64,000 nt of DNA, taken from Zygaena filipendulae. Lineage: Eukaryota; Arthropoda; Insecta; Lepidoptera; Zygaenidae. The position numbers and the translations under genes are program-made. Within the stretch, counting starts at the first letter, position 1. Each line of letters begins with the position of its first letter. Location of the stretch: the NCBI GenBank assembly GCA_907165275.2, contig OU015670.1:6103501-6167500 (forward strand), read 5' to 3'. Below are positions 42,747 to 56,400 of this stretch, in pieces. A model generated the notes under the pieces. It was not told the DNA's origin, searched no databases, and was given only the letters and a program-made list of their open reading frames with translations.

Positions 42747-45107
42747 CTAAGGACTCAAAGGTTCAGTCTTGATTTCAAAATATTCACACTTGATTTCCTG
42801 TTTTATATCACTTGTGGTGCTCTCTGGCTCCATGTTTTCGCCATATTCTGACGTTTCGTCATCACTCATTTCGGCGATGCAAAGCTCACTTAAAATCATC
42901 TTATTCTTCACTACATCAATATCACTTAGTTTATACCTTTGTATTGCAAATTCCAAGACATTGTACGAAGCGGAACAAGTTTCACACTCGAATATAACTG
43001 AATCTTTCAAATGCTTGAGTTTCTGGAAGATATTGAAGTTGAAATCGTCGCTGAATCCTCTAATGCAGTCTTCGCATTCGACGTTGAAAACGCGTCGCCT
43101 CGATCCGAAGTTGGCCAATTCGTTTGCATCGAAGAAGTCATGGAACTTCTTTATATGACGCTTGAGAGTTTTCCTTGTGCTGAAATCTTTGATGCATATT
43201 ATACATCTAGGCAACACTTTCTGTTTGATATTGGGAACTAAACTGACGTGGCAGATCTCATTGTGTTGATCGAACTTCTCCTGACCACGGAAAACTAAAT
43301 TGCACTCTTCGCATTTGTAAATTTGATCTTCGGCCAGGTGTTTCGTCTGCAAATGTATTGTCAGTGCCTCATTTGAGTTGAAAGACACGGAACAAAGTCC
43401 GCATGGAAACGTGTTCATGTTGAAACAGTGAAGTAATTTTAAATGTATCTTACAGGATTTGGCAGATTCGAATCTCTTGTTGCAAATGTGGCATTGGGAA
43501 AAAACAGCCGAGTTCGGATGTTTAGTCCTGACGTGCTTCCTTAAACTCCTCTTTTCTTTGAACAATGTTTCACATTCAATACATTTGTATCTTTGCATAC
43601 CCAGATGCGTGTATTCGATATGCCTCCTGATGTTTCTTTTCGACTTAAACTGCTTATCGCAGTAGTCGCATTTAGACCAAGAGTCATTGTTATGTACTAT
43701 TTTGATGTGTGACGCCAAATAATACTTATTGCTACAGATTTTTCCACAGTATTCACATTCCATGGCTTGATCTGTCGTGTGCTTCAACTTTATATGATGT
43801 TTCAGTGATCGGTCACTGTAGTATACGCGATCGCAATGAATGCATTTGTACGCACCGGAGTCCATCGATCCATCATCCAAATTAGTCGACGTCACATCCG
43901 AATCTGCTACTTGTGATTGTGGATGGAAAATTCGCGTGTGAAACTCTAAACTCGAGATATCAGTGAACAATTTATCGCAATGGCTACAGGAGTTAACGTT
44001 TGCGGGCGTTATACATATCTTCTTGTGTTCATGCATCGTTTCTTTGCTGTAGAACTGGTTGAAACATACATTACAAGTCGACAGACAGTATACTTTGTCA
44101 TGATTGACTCTCATATGGACTTTTAACTCGTAAACATTACTGAAAGCATTGTTGCAGTATTCACAGTTATAGAAAACATTTCTTTCAGTTTCTAACGATG
44201 TTTTTTTCACTTGTTTCATAAGTGATTTCTTGCAGTAATCATAGAAGACATTAAATGAATGTTCTTCTTTGACATGTTGTCTAAGTAAATGCTCTTCATC
44301 AAACATCTTGCCACACGTCTCGCAATCATGCTCGGGGACCGTAAATTTCGTTTCTACTGCCTCATTACTTTCAATATTAAACTGACTGTGATAGAATTGC
44401 ATGTGACAATCGAAATTCTCTTTGCTGTACATTATTTCTGTGCAGAAATCACATTTGAATTGATCTTCACTGTCAGGATTATGCCTGGTCCGGGTGTGCC
44501 TCCTTAGACTTTGATTGGAAGTGTACACTTTAGGGCATAGGTCACATTTGAACTCTGCCTTTTCGCCATGAAACATTTCTATATGACGTCTTAAGCTACG
44601 GTTATTTGAATACACTTTGTCGCATGGATGACACTTCCTATCAGTCTTGTCGCTCAGATGAACTGATCGTATATGAGAAATTAGGGAATGTTTCCCTTTG
44701 AACACTTTATTGCATTCATCACAAGTCGGATATTCAACATCAGGGTTATGCAATTGGTTTATATGTCTCTTTAGATTCCGTTCCGCCGTAAAAGTTTTGT
44801 TGCAAAGTTCACACTGTACATTTGGTCCAGTGCTTTGTAGATGAACTGTAATCATGTGAGACATTATATTCTGTTTCCTAGTGAAGATCCGACCGCAAAT
44901 GTCACATTCAGGGAAGGGTTGCTCATATCGGTTGTGGCCTCTGCTTAAATGTAGCTGTAAGCCGGCAGGACTGCCGAACCTCTGGTCACATATTTCGCAG
45001 TAGCATGTCGAGTTTAAGTGACAGTTCTCGATATGGGTTTGCAGATTGTACTTTCTTGTGAATGTACGGTTGCAGTAATCGCAGACAAAGAAACATGAAC
45101 GATACAT
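42747..45107 (-). CDS. Intronless protein with about 20 C2H2 zinc fingers, 786 aa
   Basis: Probable DNA- or RNA-binding nuclear protein. One open frame encodes tandem C2H2 fingers from residue 9 (CDYCNRTF...) to about residue 650, most of the form C-x2-C-x12-H-x4-H. Linkers are irregular rather than TGEKP. Some units are degenerate: one near the middle reads DYCKKSL without the first Cys, one ends HKKIC (C2HC), and the unit CEDCIRGF lacks the first His. There is no ZAD, THAP or BTB domain. The C-terminus is acidic and carries two SUMO-type motifs (IKQE and IKTE). It shares no obvious linker or exon pattern with the ZAD genes, so it is probably a separate family. I could not assign an orthologue. 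A retrocopy origin is possible because the other finger genes here have many introns. Confidence 0.88.
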   Translation of the reverse strand: MYRSCFFVCDYCNRTFTRKYNLQTHIENCHLNSTCYCEICDQRFGSPAGLQLHLSRGHNRYEQPFPECDICGRIFTRKQNIMSHMITVHLQSTGPNVQCELCNKTFTAERNLKRHINQLHNPDVEYPTCDECNKVFKGKHSLISHIRSVHLSDKTDRKCHPCDKVYSNNRSLRRHIEMFHGEKAEFKCDLCPKVYTSNQSLRRHTRTRHNPDSEDQFKCDFCTEIMYSKENFDCHMQFYHSQFNIESNEAVETKFTVPEHDCETCGKMFDEEHLLRQHVKEEHSFNVFYDYCKKSLMKQVKKTSLETERNVFYNCEYCNNAFSNVYELKVHMRVNHDKVYCLSTCNVCFNQFYSKETMHEHKKICITPANVNSCSHCDKLFTDISSLEFHTRIFHPQSQVADSDVTSTNLDDGSMDSGAYKCIHCDRVYYSDRSLKHHIKLKHTTDQAMECEYCGKICSNKYYLASHIKIVHNNDSWSKCDYCDKQFKSKRNIRRHIEYTHLGMQRYKCIECETLFKEKRSLRKHVRTKHPNSAVFSQCHICNKRFESAKSCKIHLKLLHCFNMNTFPCGLCSVSFNSNEALTIHLQTKHLAEDQIYKCEECNLVFRGQEKFDQHNEICHVSLVPNIKQKVLPRCIICIKDFSTRKTLKRHIKKFHDFFDANELANFGSRRRVFNVECEDCIRGFSDDFNFNIFQKLKHLKDSVIFECETCSASYNVLEFAIQRYKLSDIDVVKNKMILSELCIAEMSDDETSEYGENMEPESTTSDIKQEIKCEYFEIKTEPLSP

Positions 45108-47542
45108 TATTATTATTAATTACTCATTATGTTCTCTGCGGTTATATTTTCAATTGTGTTCATATTTACGTTAGTTTACATTACACATTGACAAGTTGAA
45201 CGTCAGGATGGTACGCACAGATATCTGGAATCGAAAGAAAAACATATATCAACAAAGGCTGCACTAAAAGGTTTATCACGAATACAATGTACAGTAAGTA
45301 ACAGTAAGAATAGCAGTGGTGGCAATGGTAATATAATATGGTGTAGTGCTAGTGCGGCGCATGAATTCGATAAACTACCAAAAAACGTCCTGAGCTCGTA
45401 CCTAGCGACAATCGGGGGGGGAACCAACAGTAAATCGTGCATGGTAAGTAATCAATCATGGCAAGAACAATAAGTACACAGACCTAGCTTAAGAAATCAA
45501 TTCGTATAGTGGTCTTTTGAATTGGACTTCGGCCAAACCTTCGGCTTCGGCCAAAATCTCCATGGCCAAAATGGATCAAAGTTTTGACCGAAGCAGGAAG
45601 CCTAATGTTTCTAGTAAACACCAAAATTAGACGATCTACTACGAATATTCTGATTTACGAATGCGCGAGAGTGAAAATTTTATTTTGCCCTCCGCGGGTC
45701 ACCTCTTCTGCCATGCTCTCGCGCATTCATAAGTCGTATATCGTAATATTAGTAATTGATCGTTTAGTTTCTGGTGCCGCGCTAGAAAGATTCGGCTACG
45801 GCCAAAACTTTGATATATTTTGACCGAAGCTAAAAGTACCGACCACGAAGATTCGATCAGACTCTAGTGATCCATATTGATGATCCATATTAAACACGCT
45901 GACTCAGTAAACTCAAACGTTTATCGTGGCGATCGACCCCTACGCCACAATTCACGAACTACAACGAAGCGACGAGTACTAAGTCCTGAGTCGCGCTAAA
46001 GTTTTCACACTGCGCTGCATATATACGACTTCCGACGATCTACAGTCGGAGCCGCAGTCCCCCGGGAATACCACCTCGCCCGGCGGGAAGCTTCCCCTTT
46101 GGTGGCGGTCGAGCCATATCATCCATCCTGCTCCCGCTAAAAAGGGATCGACAGGAGGACAGGACAGGACGTAGGCATGCGAGAAGTCCACCCATGAGGT
46201 GAGCTGATGACATCGCTTGTGCTGTTGGGAAGACCTGGATCTAATGGACAAGGTTTCGGAGCGGATGGAAAAGGGGTGAGAAGGCCTACATTCAGCAGTG
46301 GATGGAAACAGGCTGAAGAAGAAAAAAGAAAAGACACCAACAGTGTTATCACCATTTCTACTTTAACCAATAAAGCCTTTCTTTCAACTCATTCTCATCA
46401 TCTCATCTTTCATTGCTGCTCGAAATATTACGAATTATCATACACAAGCACTGTACTTGGCAACACATGTTGATTATGCAGATAAGGGGTTTTAAATAGA
46501 GGTATTGTTCTGATAAATTTGGAGGAATCCAAAATGACACAGTCAAATATGAACATTGAAATTTACTAAAAAGTTGAATTTCTTCAGTAGGTGTTTCTTC
46601 AGGGTTTCAGCCATACCAAACTAAAACAGCACAAGTATAGATTTACATGCATCAGCAATAGCAAAAGTTTTGTATTAATAGTAACTATTTGTGCCCTGCG
46701 GTTTCACCCGCGTTAATTACAGAATTCCCGCGGGAATTCCGGGATAAAAAGTACCCTATGTGTTAATCTGATGTATAAGCTATATTATTGTAAAGTTTCA
46801 TTTAAATCCATTCAATAGTTTTTGCGTGAAAGAGTAACAAACATCCATCCATACTGACAAACTTTCGTGTTTATAATATTAGTAGAAAGTCGGAAGTAGG
46901 ATAATACATATAGATAAAAGGTATTAAGTTTTGCCACCATGTAAGACTGGCAGTTTTGGCACTTTGTTGATGTTTGCTAAAGAATCGGAAGACAAGTTAT
47001 TTCAGTAAGAAACAAGCAACATCCAACTTATAAAATGAAGTGTAAAATAACAGCACAGGCTCCATCAATTGGTCTTAACCTCTGGAAACGGCACATTAGT
47101 TTTGAACCAACAGTTGAATCAATCAAAGAAATGTAGGAAATATATCGGTATAATAAATAAATAAAATAAATAAGTTTTTACTTTATAAAAATTTTAAGTT
47201 GAAAAGAGAATGAGAAATTATTTATTTAGAGAATGTATGTGTATGTGTGTGTGACTTAAACGTGTTGTTGATTCTATCATTACACACATTGGGAGTTCCA
47301 TAGTGTTGTGAAGGTTGACTGGTAGAGAACGCCACTGTGGCATTAAGTTCCCCTTTTGTACCCTGTGTTTCACTCTCCTGTACAGTTTCCATTTTTGACT
47401 AACATGATGTTAGAACTTAAGCGCTGCTATGTTACTGTTACTTTTTATCAGTGAAATAATTTTTAAAAGGTTCATTACTTCTAGAGATTATCTCTACAAG
47501 TTTTCATTTTTGTGTATTAATTATATTGATAAAAGTGAAGTA
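45108..47542. other. Intergenic stretch with retroelement remnants
   Basis: Around 46000-46340 the sequence ends CTACATTCAGCAGTGGATGG followed by AACAGGCTGAAGAAGAA, resembling the 3' end of a lepidopteran non-LTR retrotransposon (from memory). A reverse Helitron-like copy lies at about 46688-46885. The open frames at 45200-46470 carry no domain I recognise. Confidence 0.4.
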
Positions 47543-48136
47543 AAGGGTCTTTCAATAGGGACGGGTCGATGTTGGCAGCCTGTGGCGGCCATGTTGTTTT
47601 AACGTCGTCTTTCTAACCTATATTTTTTTATTCAGTTAGTAATGCCAAATCACCATGGCAAGTTACACGGTTGAGCAACACGTCCAAATGTTAAAAATGT
47701 ATTACCAAAATGAGTGTTCGTTAGTGCAAACGTTACGTGCATTGCGCCCATTTTACGGCAGACGAGGTGGTCCTTCAAAGTCGACTCTCCAACGTTTGGT
47801 GGCCAAATTCGACTTATCACCTTTAGACTTTTTTTTGTGGGGTTTTCTTAAGTCGCAGGTCTATACCAATAAGCCACAATCGACCGATGCCCTTAAAGTC
47901 AACATAGCTCAGGCTATCGCTGAAATTCAACCCGAACTATGCGGCAGAGTTGTTGAACATTGGACAACTCGAATTCGTGCCACCGTGAGAAGCCGCGGCG
48001 GACATTTAAACGATGTGATTTTCCACACATAATGGCATATATAGCTCTTTCAAATAAAAAAAAAAATCGTTAAAATCTCACACACGGCCTTTTTTATTTC
48101 ATGTCAAAATCGACCCGTCCTTATTGAAAGACCCTT
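47543..48136 (+). mobile_element. Internally deleted Tc1/mariner-type transposon
   Basis: A 594-bp element with inverted ends: AAGGGTCTTTCAATAGGGAC at the left matches the reverse complement of the right end with few mismatches over about 34 bp. TA dinucleotides flank it on both sides (47541-47542, 48137-48138), the expected mariner target duplication. It encloses the deleted transposase ORF 47655-48032. Confidence 0.85.
47655..48032 (+). pseudogene. Mariner-type transposase lacking its catalytic core, 125 aa
   Basis: The first part (MASYTVEQHVQMLKMYY) is an N-terminal helix-turn-helix as in insect DUF4817/mariner transposases. At about residue 55 it runs straight into the transposase C-terminus (DLSPLDFFLWGFLKSQVY, ending SRGGHLNDVIF). 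The DD part of the catalytic triad that should lie between is missing, so it cannot catalyse transposition. The reading frame is kept across the deletion, leaving a short protein that could still bind the ends. Confidence 0.8.
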
Positions 48137-49400
48137 TATTTACTTTAAAGTGCAAAATCTTGTGCAAGTAATCAGCAGCCTTTTACATTTATTTTGTACT
48201 CATTATGTTATATTAGATAGATAGATAACTCTTTATTGTACACCAAACAAAAAATCATCTAAGGTAATTTCAGAATTGCAGTGAGAATTCCAAGTTACAA
48301 TATAACCTATGTTACTCTGGGATAATTTTGTATTTTAATGGTGAATGAATTTTTGAAATCGGGCAAGCAGTAATTTCTAAATTGAATCGTAAGAAACAAA
48401 AAACCAAATCTGTCCTCTTTATAACATTAGTATAGTAGAGAGTTCTCCATTAAATTGTGTTGGGGGAAACATTGTATTATTATAAAAGTTACCTATCTTC
48501 CAGCAAATTCGTAATACACGATTGATGAACTGATCTAATTAGGTAATGAATTGATAGCAATTCTCATTAATTTAAAAATTTTGATAGTAAAAAAATAAAG
48601 TGCTTTGGTTTTAATTATCATGCCTGGATACACACTCTAACTTGAGCCAGGTGGGAAAGGGTTTTTGAATGAGAAATGCTTTTAAGCGAAATCCCCGAGC
48701 AGAACGGCGAATGTATTTTATGTAGGTACCTACCTATTTTTTTATACGGCAGACAGTCATGACATGAAGACGTCAGTGCAGCACCTTTACGCATCTTGAG
48801 TCAGTCTGTATGTCTATATTTTTAGCATCGCACAAAAACTGCTGAGCAGAATTGAATAGTGATTCCCAAAGACATTCTATATAATTGAGTGATTCCGTAA
48901 TGAAATGTAGGTACAAAATCGAAATATTATCTACTATTTATTTAAAATAAGTACTTACACCTTATCATAATCTTACATTGCAATTATTATGATCCGTTTT
49001 TTAAATACGTAAAACTTATTGGGATTAAAACAATACTTTGTAGTATAATTACAAGTCAAATTTCAATAAAATATAAAGACAAACATTTTTTGGAAACGAA
49101 CACAGACGATTATCAGGTAGGTAGATACTTTTTTTTCAGTGACAGAAGTCAAGGACAAGAAGTGACAGTCGACAGAAAAGTTCATTGAACTTTGCAGTTG
49201 CTAGTAAAAAAAAACTTTTGTACTTGTGTAAAGAAATTAGGTACTACAGATTCTATACGAAAGCCAAACCCGGAATATCAGACTTGGCTGTATATACTTC
49301 AAGTTTTTTGCCTTCTTTAAGTATTTTGGGGAAAAGTACAAAAGCTTTTTCGGAAATATTGTATTACTTTTGAATAAAGAACACGCGAAGTATATTTACG

Positions 49401-49422
49401 CAGAGAGAAGGTAATCACTACG
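49401..49422. repeat. End motif of a dispersed TIR repeat
   Basis: CAGAGAGAAGGTAATCACTACG also occurs at 61230, 61985 and, inverted, at 62076-62098, where it acts as element ends. Confidence 0.6.
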
Positions 49423-49513
49423 TTTATTTACGTAGACTGAAAAACCAAAATCACTTCTCGGTGCGTTCTTTGTATTTGAAACGAAGAGCGCGCCGGCAAT
49501 TTTTTTTTTCTCT

Positions 49514-50269
49514 TCTTTTTGGACTCAACACTGAGTGTTATTTGCCACTTTCAACCGGCAATTTTATTTGAAACGGTGTGCTGTTTGAATTTAGAACTCT
49601 TTATCTATCGTACACATTGCGTTCTCGTGGCTGTATAGCCACAGGTGCGTTTACCTTTCGGTACAAACTGTAAAGTAAAAAAAAAAATATTGGTGGTAAA
49701 TTTGAGTTCGTTGTTATTTTGTTAATAGAAGGCCCTTTTTTATTTCCTTGCATTTTTTTAAGAAAAGCACTATACATATATGCCTTGGCTGAAATGGCAA
49801 TTACCTATTTCGCTGTCTTTGTAATAATGTAATATTTTTTTAAAATGTTTACAAGCAAGAGCTAGTGATTAACTTTGCAAGAGTTTTTAGCGGGATTTTA
49901 GCAGTGACGAACGTCAGTTTAATTTCTTTGTTTTGCAAATTAGTTTAACGTGACTAATATTGTGTGAATGTGGTGGATTTGGTATAATAGTGATCTATTA
50001 GTGATGAAAAGTGGGTGGAAACAGTAAAGTTTGAAATGGGGCGTACATCGGGAGGTTGCCGTTCTATACACTTCCCACAGAGCGTCCTACTGTTTAACTG
50101 TGAAGAGTTGCTGCCAAAAGTTCCGGTTCCGACTTCCGGTAACTTCAAAAGAAGAAAAATACAACTGACTTGACTGTATAGACTTAGCTTCCTTTGCCTT
50201 TCCCATTGGGGTAGATAAATCTTATTTGCTGAAAGTGGCAAATAACACTCAGTGTTGAGTCCAAAAAGA
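49514..50269. mobile_element. 756-bp element with 40-bp inverted ends just upstream of the ZAD gene
   Basis: Arms 49514-49553 and 50230-50269 are near-perfect inverted copies (GGACTCAACACTGAGTGTTA inside). The interior contains the dispersed repeat shared with 61530-61910, 20168-20320 and 38980-39062. No coding frame. It ends 134 bp before the start codon of the ZAD gene at 50404. Confidence 0.8.
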
Positions 50270-50403
50270 AAAAAAAAATCTCATTTGTTTACAAACAACA
50301 CTGACATTTAGTTAATTATTTCAGATGTTAAAAAACTACTCTGTGTTATTTATACATTTATTTAGTAATATAGTTAATGAAAAATTCTTACTTTTGATCA
50401 AAA

Positions 50404-53400
50404 ATGTCTGAAATTTTGATATGCCGTATGTGTTTAGCTCAGGATGTATCATTGTATGATGTGTTTAACAAAAGTTACCACGAAATCTATGAAAAATTAA
50501 CAAATTTGTCGGTAAGCAACCAACTGAACAGACCGGTCTTGCGCTTTTTGCGATTTTATTATTTTATTGACGATTATTATGCCCTTTAATACTTATAATA
50601 TCATTGATTATGCCCGCAAATATGCGAGTGCACCTCGACCCTCTAGTAACGACTGGTAACGACGACGACTATAGTCAATAAGAAGCTATATTATTATTAT
50701 GTGTTAAATTTTCGTCTGTTTATCACGTCGGGGTCACCAATATGTGGCCACTAATAGACCACAATTTACTATACCAATTAGACTCTTTGAAATATGTATT
50801 TTATACGCTTAAGTAATGGATTATAATAATTTTAAATAAAAATCTTTTTTGACAAGAAGAACATAATTAAAATCTTTTATTTGTCAATTACTTCTTTTTT
50901 TACAAAAAAACTAAATATCTAAATTATGGACATAGAGGTAGTATACTACATATATTCGTCTTCGTCTTTTATATAATATTCTTCTTTGTCTATTTTATTC
51001 CGTGCCCATATTTTATAACTATAGGTAGGTAATGACCTGATTACCTTAAAGTATTTACTCAAAAGAAAACACTGTTGATGGACAATTCTTCCCTCCAAAG
51101 GTTTAATAGCAACTATTTTTCGAGTAAAATGACAGCTCTAAAAATATCACATAAAAATTATACAAACTAAAATTGTCCTACAATAATGGATATATACAGT
51201 ATGTATAGTGACTGTGCTATATTCAAAGAAATAAATAAACAGTAGGTGTGTCTGTTTTTGTCATTTTTTTATATCCTTTCATATTTTCCAGTTCCATGCT
51301 GATGATGGGAAGCCGACCAAAGCCTGTTACATTTGCTTGTCTCTACTTAAAAACTGTTATAGATTGAAAGAAACAGCATTGAGAGCTGATCACATTTTAT
51401 CTGAGGTTCTGGCAAAAAAATTACAGGTAGGTACTGGAGGATCTTAGAAAAAGAAAATCTTAGATCTTATTGTGTTCATGTGCGATCCCTGGTTTTGTAA
51501 TATTCACCCAATTTCTTAGTATAAATTTCATGTAAGTACCCCATTGGTCAATTTAAATTGGAATTTTGTAATAAGCATGATAGAAAGAGTCCTTAACAGC
51601 ATGTCATAAGATTCATAATTAATTAAATTATTTTGATAGAAGGCAATATTTTGCAGCTATCACCAGAACTGGTCATGCAAATAGACAAAAAGACTCATGA
51701 CATGTGTTTCTCTTCATTGACACACATAGATATCTGCCCCGATGTGAATTGTCCTGTAGATGAAACGACTGTACTAGTTGAAACTGATAACACTCATGAA
51801 GTGTGTGTGAAGTCTGAGCAAGTTTTGGAACAGGATAGTGAAGGTACGAAAGGTAAATATTTATTTTAATACCAGCTGTTGCCCGCGGCTTTTCCCCATG
51901 CCTATATGCCTATATGTTCCAGAAGTAACAGCCCCCGAATTTGATTGTATGCATCACAGTACAATATCGTCCAGTGACTCTGAAGACAATCTGCCTCTGA
52001 AGAGTGTTGTTAAACAGAAAGCGCTTGCTGTTAACGGCAAAGTTAGGAAAAAGGAGAAGAAGGATGGTGAGTACATTAAGACTTATATATATTATAGAAT
52101 GAAGTGGTGGCCCCAACTTTTATAGCAGCCGATCGAATCCGATCCTGTTCTCAGCTAGATAAACGATGATGGTTTTAACAACGCGCGACGCTCGCTTCCG
52201 CGCCACCAGCATTCAGCTGAGTCCCGTGATCTTCACTTTACCAGATCCTCGGTACCACAGAGAAAATAATATTAACTAGAGTGGTAATGTGGGCAAAGCA
52301 AGTGTGCTTCTTTTATGAATGAATGGTCATAACTTCCCAAAATGTCTATGTCTATGTCTCATCCCCATTCCAGGTCGGCAACGCACCTGCAAGCCTTCTG
52401 GTGTTGCAGATGTCTATGGGCGGTGGTAATCACTTACCAGCAGGTGTACCACTTGCCCGTTTGCCCCCTATGACATAAAAAAAAAAAAAAACCTACTCAG
52501 CCAAAGTCAATTTCGAATACACTCTCAGCACAATTTAATCAAATGACGCACATTTCATAATGTTCGTGTGTGTAACGAATATCTGATTTCATTGGGTGGA
52601 AAAATCGGCCGGCGACACTGGTTTTCATATATTTTCATATTGAACTGAGTCGATGCCGCGTCTATCAGTTCTCTACTCGATTCATATTGCGAGAGGTCTG
52701 TCTTAGACAGAACACAGTGCAGTGTAGACAGACTGTCTACATTGTAAAATTAAAATTTTTAATTCGAATAAGTGTCACTGATTCCAGTTATTCCAGAGGA
52801 ATGCGTCAAAGAGATAATTTTGACGAAAGAGCAGCAATTGGAAGCTTTGCGGGAGCGATCCAAGTCGTCCAACTATATGAATTCCCCATATAAATGTGAA
52901 TACTGTTACAAGGGATTCATGAGTGCGACCACTTACGACAAACACAGGGAGAAGCACGACGAGGTGAGTGTGGCAAGATGTGGGAGCTTGGCACGCTGTG
53001 GCTTAACGCGAGTGTTAACAGTTTTGTGGGGATGTTATTTTTTAATAGAGGGCAGGCGTGCACGAGTGCGACGTGTGCCACATGCGCTATGCATCAGCGC
53101 GGCAGCTGCGCTCACACGCGCTGTCGGCGCACGCGCGGCGCTATGCGTGCGCGCGCTGTGGCCTGCGCGTGCACACTGCGTGAGTCGAATATGTTAAAAT
53201 TATTTTGTAGCTAGCTGTGCCAAGCGGGTTCACCCGCGGTAATTTCGGAGTTCCCGCGGGAATTCCGAGATAGAAAGTACCCTATGTCCTTTACTGTATA
53301 TAACCCTGACAACGTGCATGCCAAATTTCATCCAAATCCATTCAGCCGTTTTTGCATGATTGAGTAACAAACATCCACACTTTCACATTTATAATATTAC

Positions 53401-56400
53401 ATTTATAATATATTTTGTTTCGAGCTTTGACCGGGTACATATGTAAAGTCACGGAATTTTAGTAGTTTGCCGAAAATACGATTTAACTCGCATTATTTTC
53501 TGTCCATTAATTAATGCCCCGCGGTTTCACCCGCGGTAATTTCGGTGTTCCCGCGGGAATTCCGGGATAAAAAGTACCCTATGTCCTTCTCTGTACCCCT
53601 GACAACGTGCATGCCAAATTTCATCCAAATCCGATCAGCCGCTTTTGCGTGATTGAGTAACAAACATCCAAACATCTAAATATCCAAACATCCACACTTT
53701 CACATTTATAATATTAGTAGGATATTAAGTAGGATAACAACAACCGGATTCCGGACGTTTGATATTTGTTGTTGTCTTGCCATTCCTTTGATAGATAGGT
53801 ATACACTTTGTTGACTTTAGCTTTCCAATGGTTTTAATTGCGTAAATAATAATAAGTATCTAATGTAAACAAAAATATCTGCCAGTCTATCTTATTGTAC
53901 TTTAGCTAAGCAGAGCTTGTACTATAGGCATGGGCGTACCCAGGTTCTGGGCCAGGGGCGAGGGGATGTTTACCCTGACCGCGAGGATCGAACCCGCTAC
54001 ATTTGGCGTGGCAGTTAAGTTTACTGACTACTGGATCACAGTGCACGAGTGCGATATGAGACAGTCACGGGTTATGCCGTATGCGGCAGCTATGTTCGCA
54101 CTCTATATTTTTTTACACTGTAAGTATATTTTACTGACACCACTTTTGGTCTAGTGGACAGTGGTTACTGGTTAGGAAACTAAGTGCTACGCTTAGGTGC
54201 CGCGGGTTCGATTCAGGGTAAACTTTTGCATTATTATTATTATCCTACTAATATTATAAATGTGAAAGTGTGGATGTTTGGATGTTTAGATGTTTGGATG
54301 TTTGTTACTCAACCACGCAAAAATGGCTGAACGGATTTGGATGAAATTTGGCATGCACGTTGTCAGGGGTACAGAAAAGGACATAGAGTACTTTTTATCC
54401 AGAAATTCGCGCGGTAACTCCGAAATTACTGCGGGTGAAACCGCAGGGCACAGCTAGTTTTCAATAAGTTTTAGATCAGCTGTTTAAGAAAACGCAAAAA
54501 AAAACTCATACCAATCTCTAAAAAGCTAGTGGATTTCAGCGTGTTTGTGCCTCCAGTTCAATATGTTTGTCATTTGATTCTAAAATCTCTTAAAAATTTT
54601 TCCAGGAACCAAGCCAGGGAACACTTGAAATGGCACACCGGTTTCACGTACGAGTGCCAGCTGTGCGGAAAAAAGTTCTCGTAAGTTTGTGACGTGAGAC
54701 GATAAAAATATTAATTCATCAATATTTACTCAGTAAATGCGGATTCCTATCAATTACAGTTCAAGAAAATAAAACAACATAATATGCGTAAAATAATTCT
54801 AAAATTCATGTTATCTACAAAAATTGCAGCGCGGTAATCAATTACTATAATATATAATTTATACTTCTCGCTCACCTCTCGTTATTTCAATACAATGTTT
54901 TTAATATAACAACGTAGACTTTGTTCCCATTGTGTAAGAGATGCTATAGCCCAGCAGCCCACGCCTTGTTTTTCTCAGTGACTAATAACAGCCATTTGCA
55001 ACAACCAATAATTATTTTTCCGGGTTTGTTATCCAATTATCTTAACATGTCAATAGAAAATATTACTGTTCTTAGGCAATTTCACCACATCACCCCATCA
55101 AATCGAAATGTTTTTACGTGCTCACTTCATTCGCTATCCGTTTCGACATTTTTCTCAGGGGTAAAGCGTGGGCGTCTCGTCGAACTGAACCTGCTGAACT
55201 GAACGAAGTTTCAGAAAACACGGCGGGGGCTGCCGGCCTACTTACTACTGCCGTATGCGAGTTAAAATGTCTATTGTATTTTTGTAGCAAGAAAGTTAAA
55301 TAAACTAATATTTTGAGCATTGGGGGGGGGGTTACATCTGTGTGTTGTGAAGTATTATGTTCCGACCCTGAACCGACTGTCTGCAGCAAGTCGACGTCGT
55401 ACCTGACGCACACGCGCACGCGCCACCCGGCGCCGCACGCGTGCGCCGCGTGCGGGCTCGGCTTCGTGGGGCCGCGCGGCCTGCTCGTGCACCGCCGCAA
55501 GGCGCACGCCGTGGTGAGTCGCCGCCCTCTCGAACAATACTAACTCAACCCAATTTTGACCCCGTGGACATAATAGGCACGATACGGGTATGAAAATGAA
55601 AGTCCGTCAGTTCAATAATAAGTTCAATAATATTTCGGTTTTTTAAATTATTGAAAAAATGCTTAGATAAAACATTGGTACTTCTTTGCACTATTTATAG
55701 ATCCAAAGATCTTTGGTTCTGACAGCAAATATTTATTTTGTGTAATGTCTATTGAAAGAGAATAGATTGACAATACGCTCGGCCGCTTAGCAGTTAGCTT
55801 TCCCCTTGAACCACGCAGTGGTCAATGATCTCATACTAACAAAATGCCGTTGCCTTGACTTATTGTCCTATGTCCCCTGGGTGGGGCAGAGCAGCAGAGA
55901 CTATTTGTCCACATGACGGAAAGCGATGTGATTGGCTATTTAAAATGTACTTTGTGGTGACTGGTATTGGATTGCGTACAACGATGTGATTGGTTTTTAT
56001 TTTGATCATTCCCTCCGCGAAAATTGGCTGACGTGGATAGCATAGTTAAAGTTTGTATTGTTCGTCTATTCTCTTATAATTTATTTGGTTAAATCTATAA
56101 ATGTTTACTCTGGTACGGGGTACTCGGCGTAGCAGTTAGTTACTTTACCCCTTCACCGACGGTGCTGTCAATCATCCGGCGGCACTGGTTTTTATTAACC
56201 ACAGACATACCAGCCCCCCTAGCCAAGTTGTCAATCCACAATCGTTAACGCATAGAAATAAGGAAGGGGGTCGTTATGTCACGTGGTCACGCTAAACTGG
56301 AATTTTGATTGGACGATCTAACTTGGTCACGTGCGTGACATTACGAAGTTTTCGCGAATGTCCATGGGCGGCGGTAATCACTTATCATCAAGTGTACCAC

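Noticed and set aside
45203..45823. Open frames on both strands in the intergenic region
   Set aside because: No domain, poor start context, and nearby retroelement remnants.
54140..54217. Possible tRNA gene
   Set aside because: Boxes are present but spacing and stems do not close; SINE remnant.
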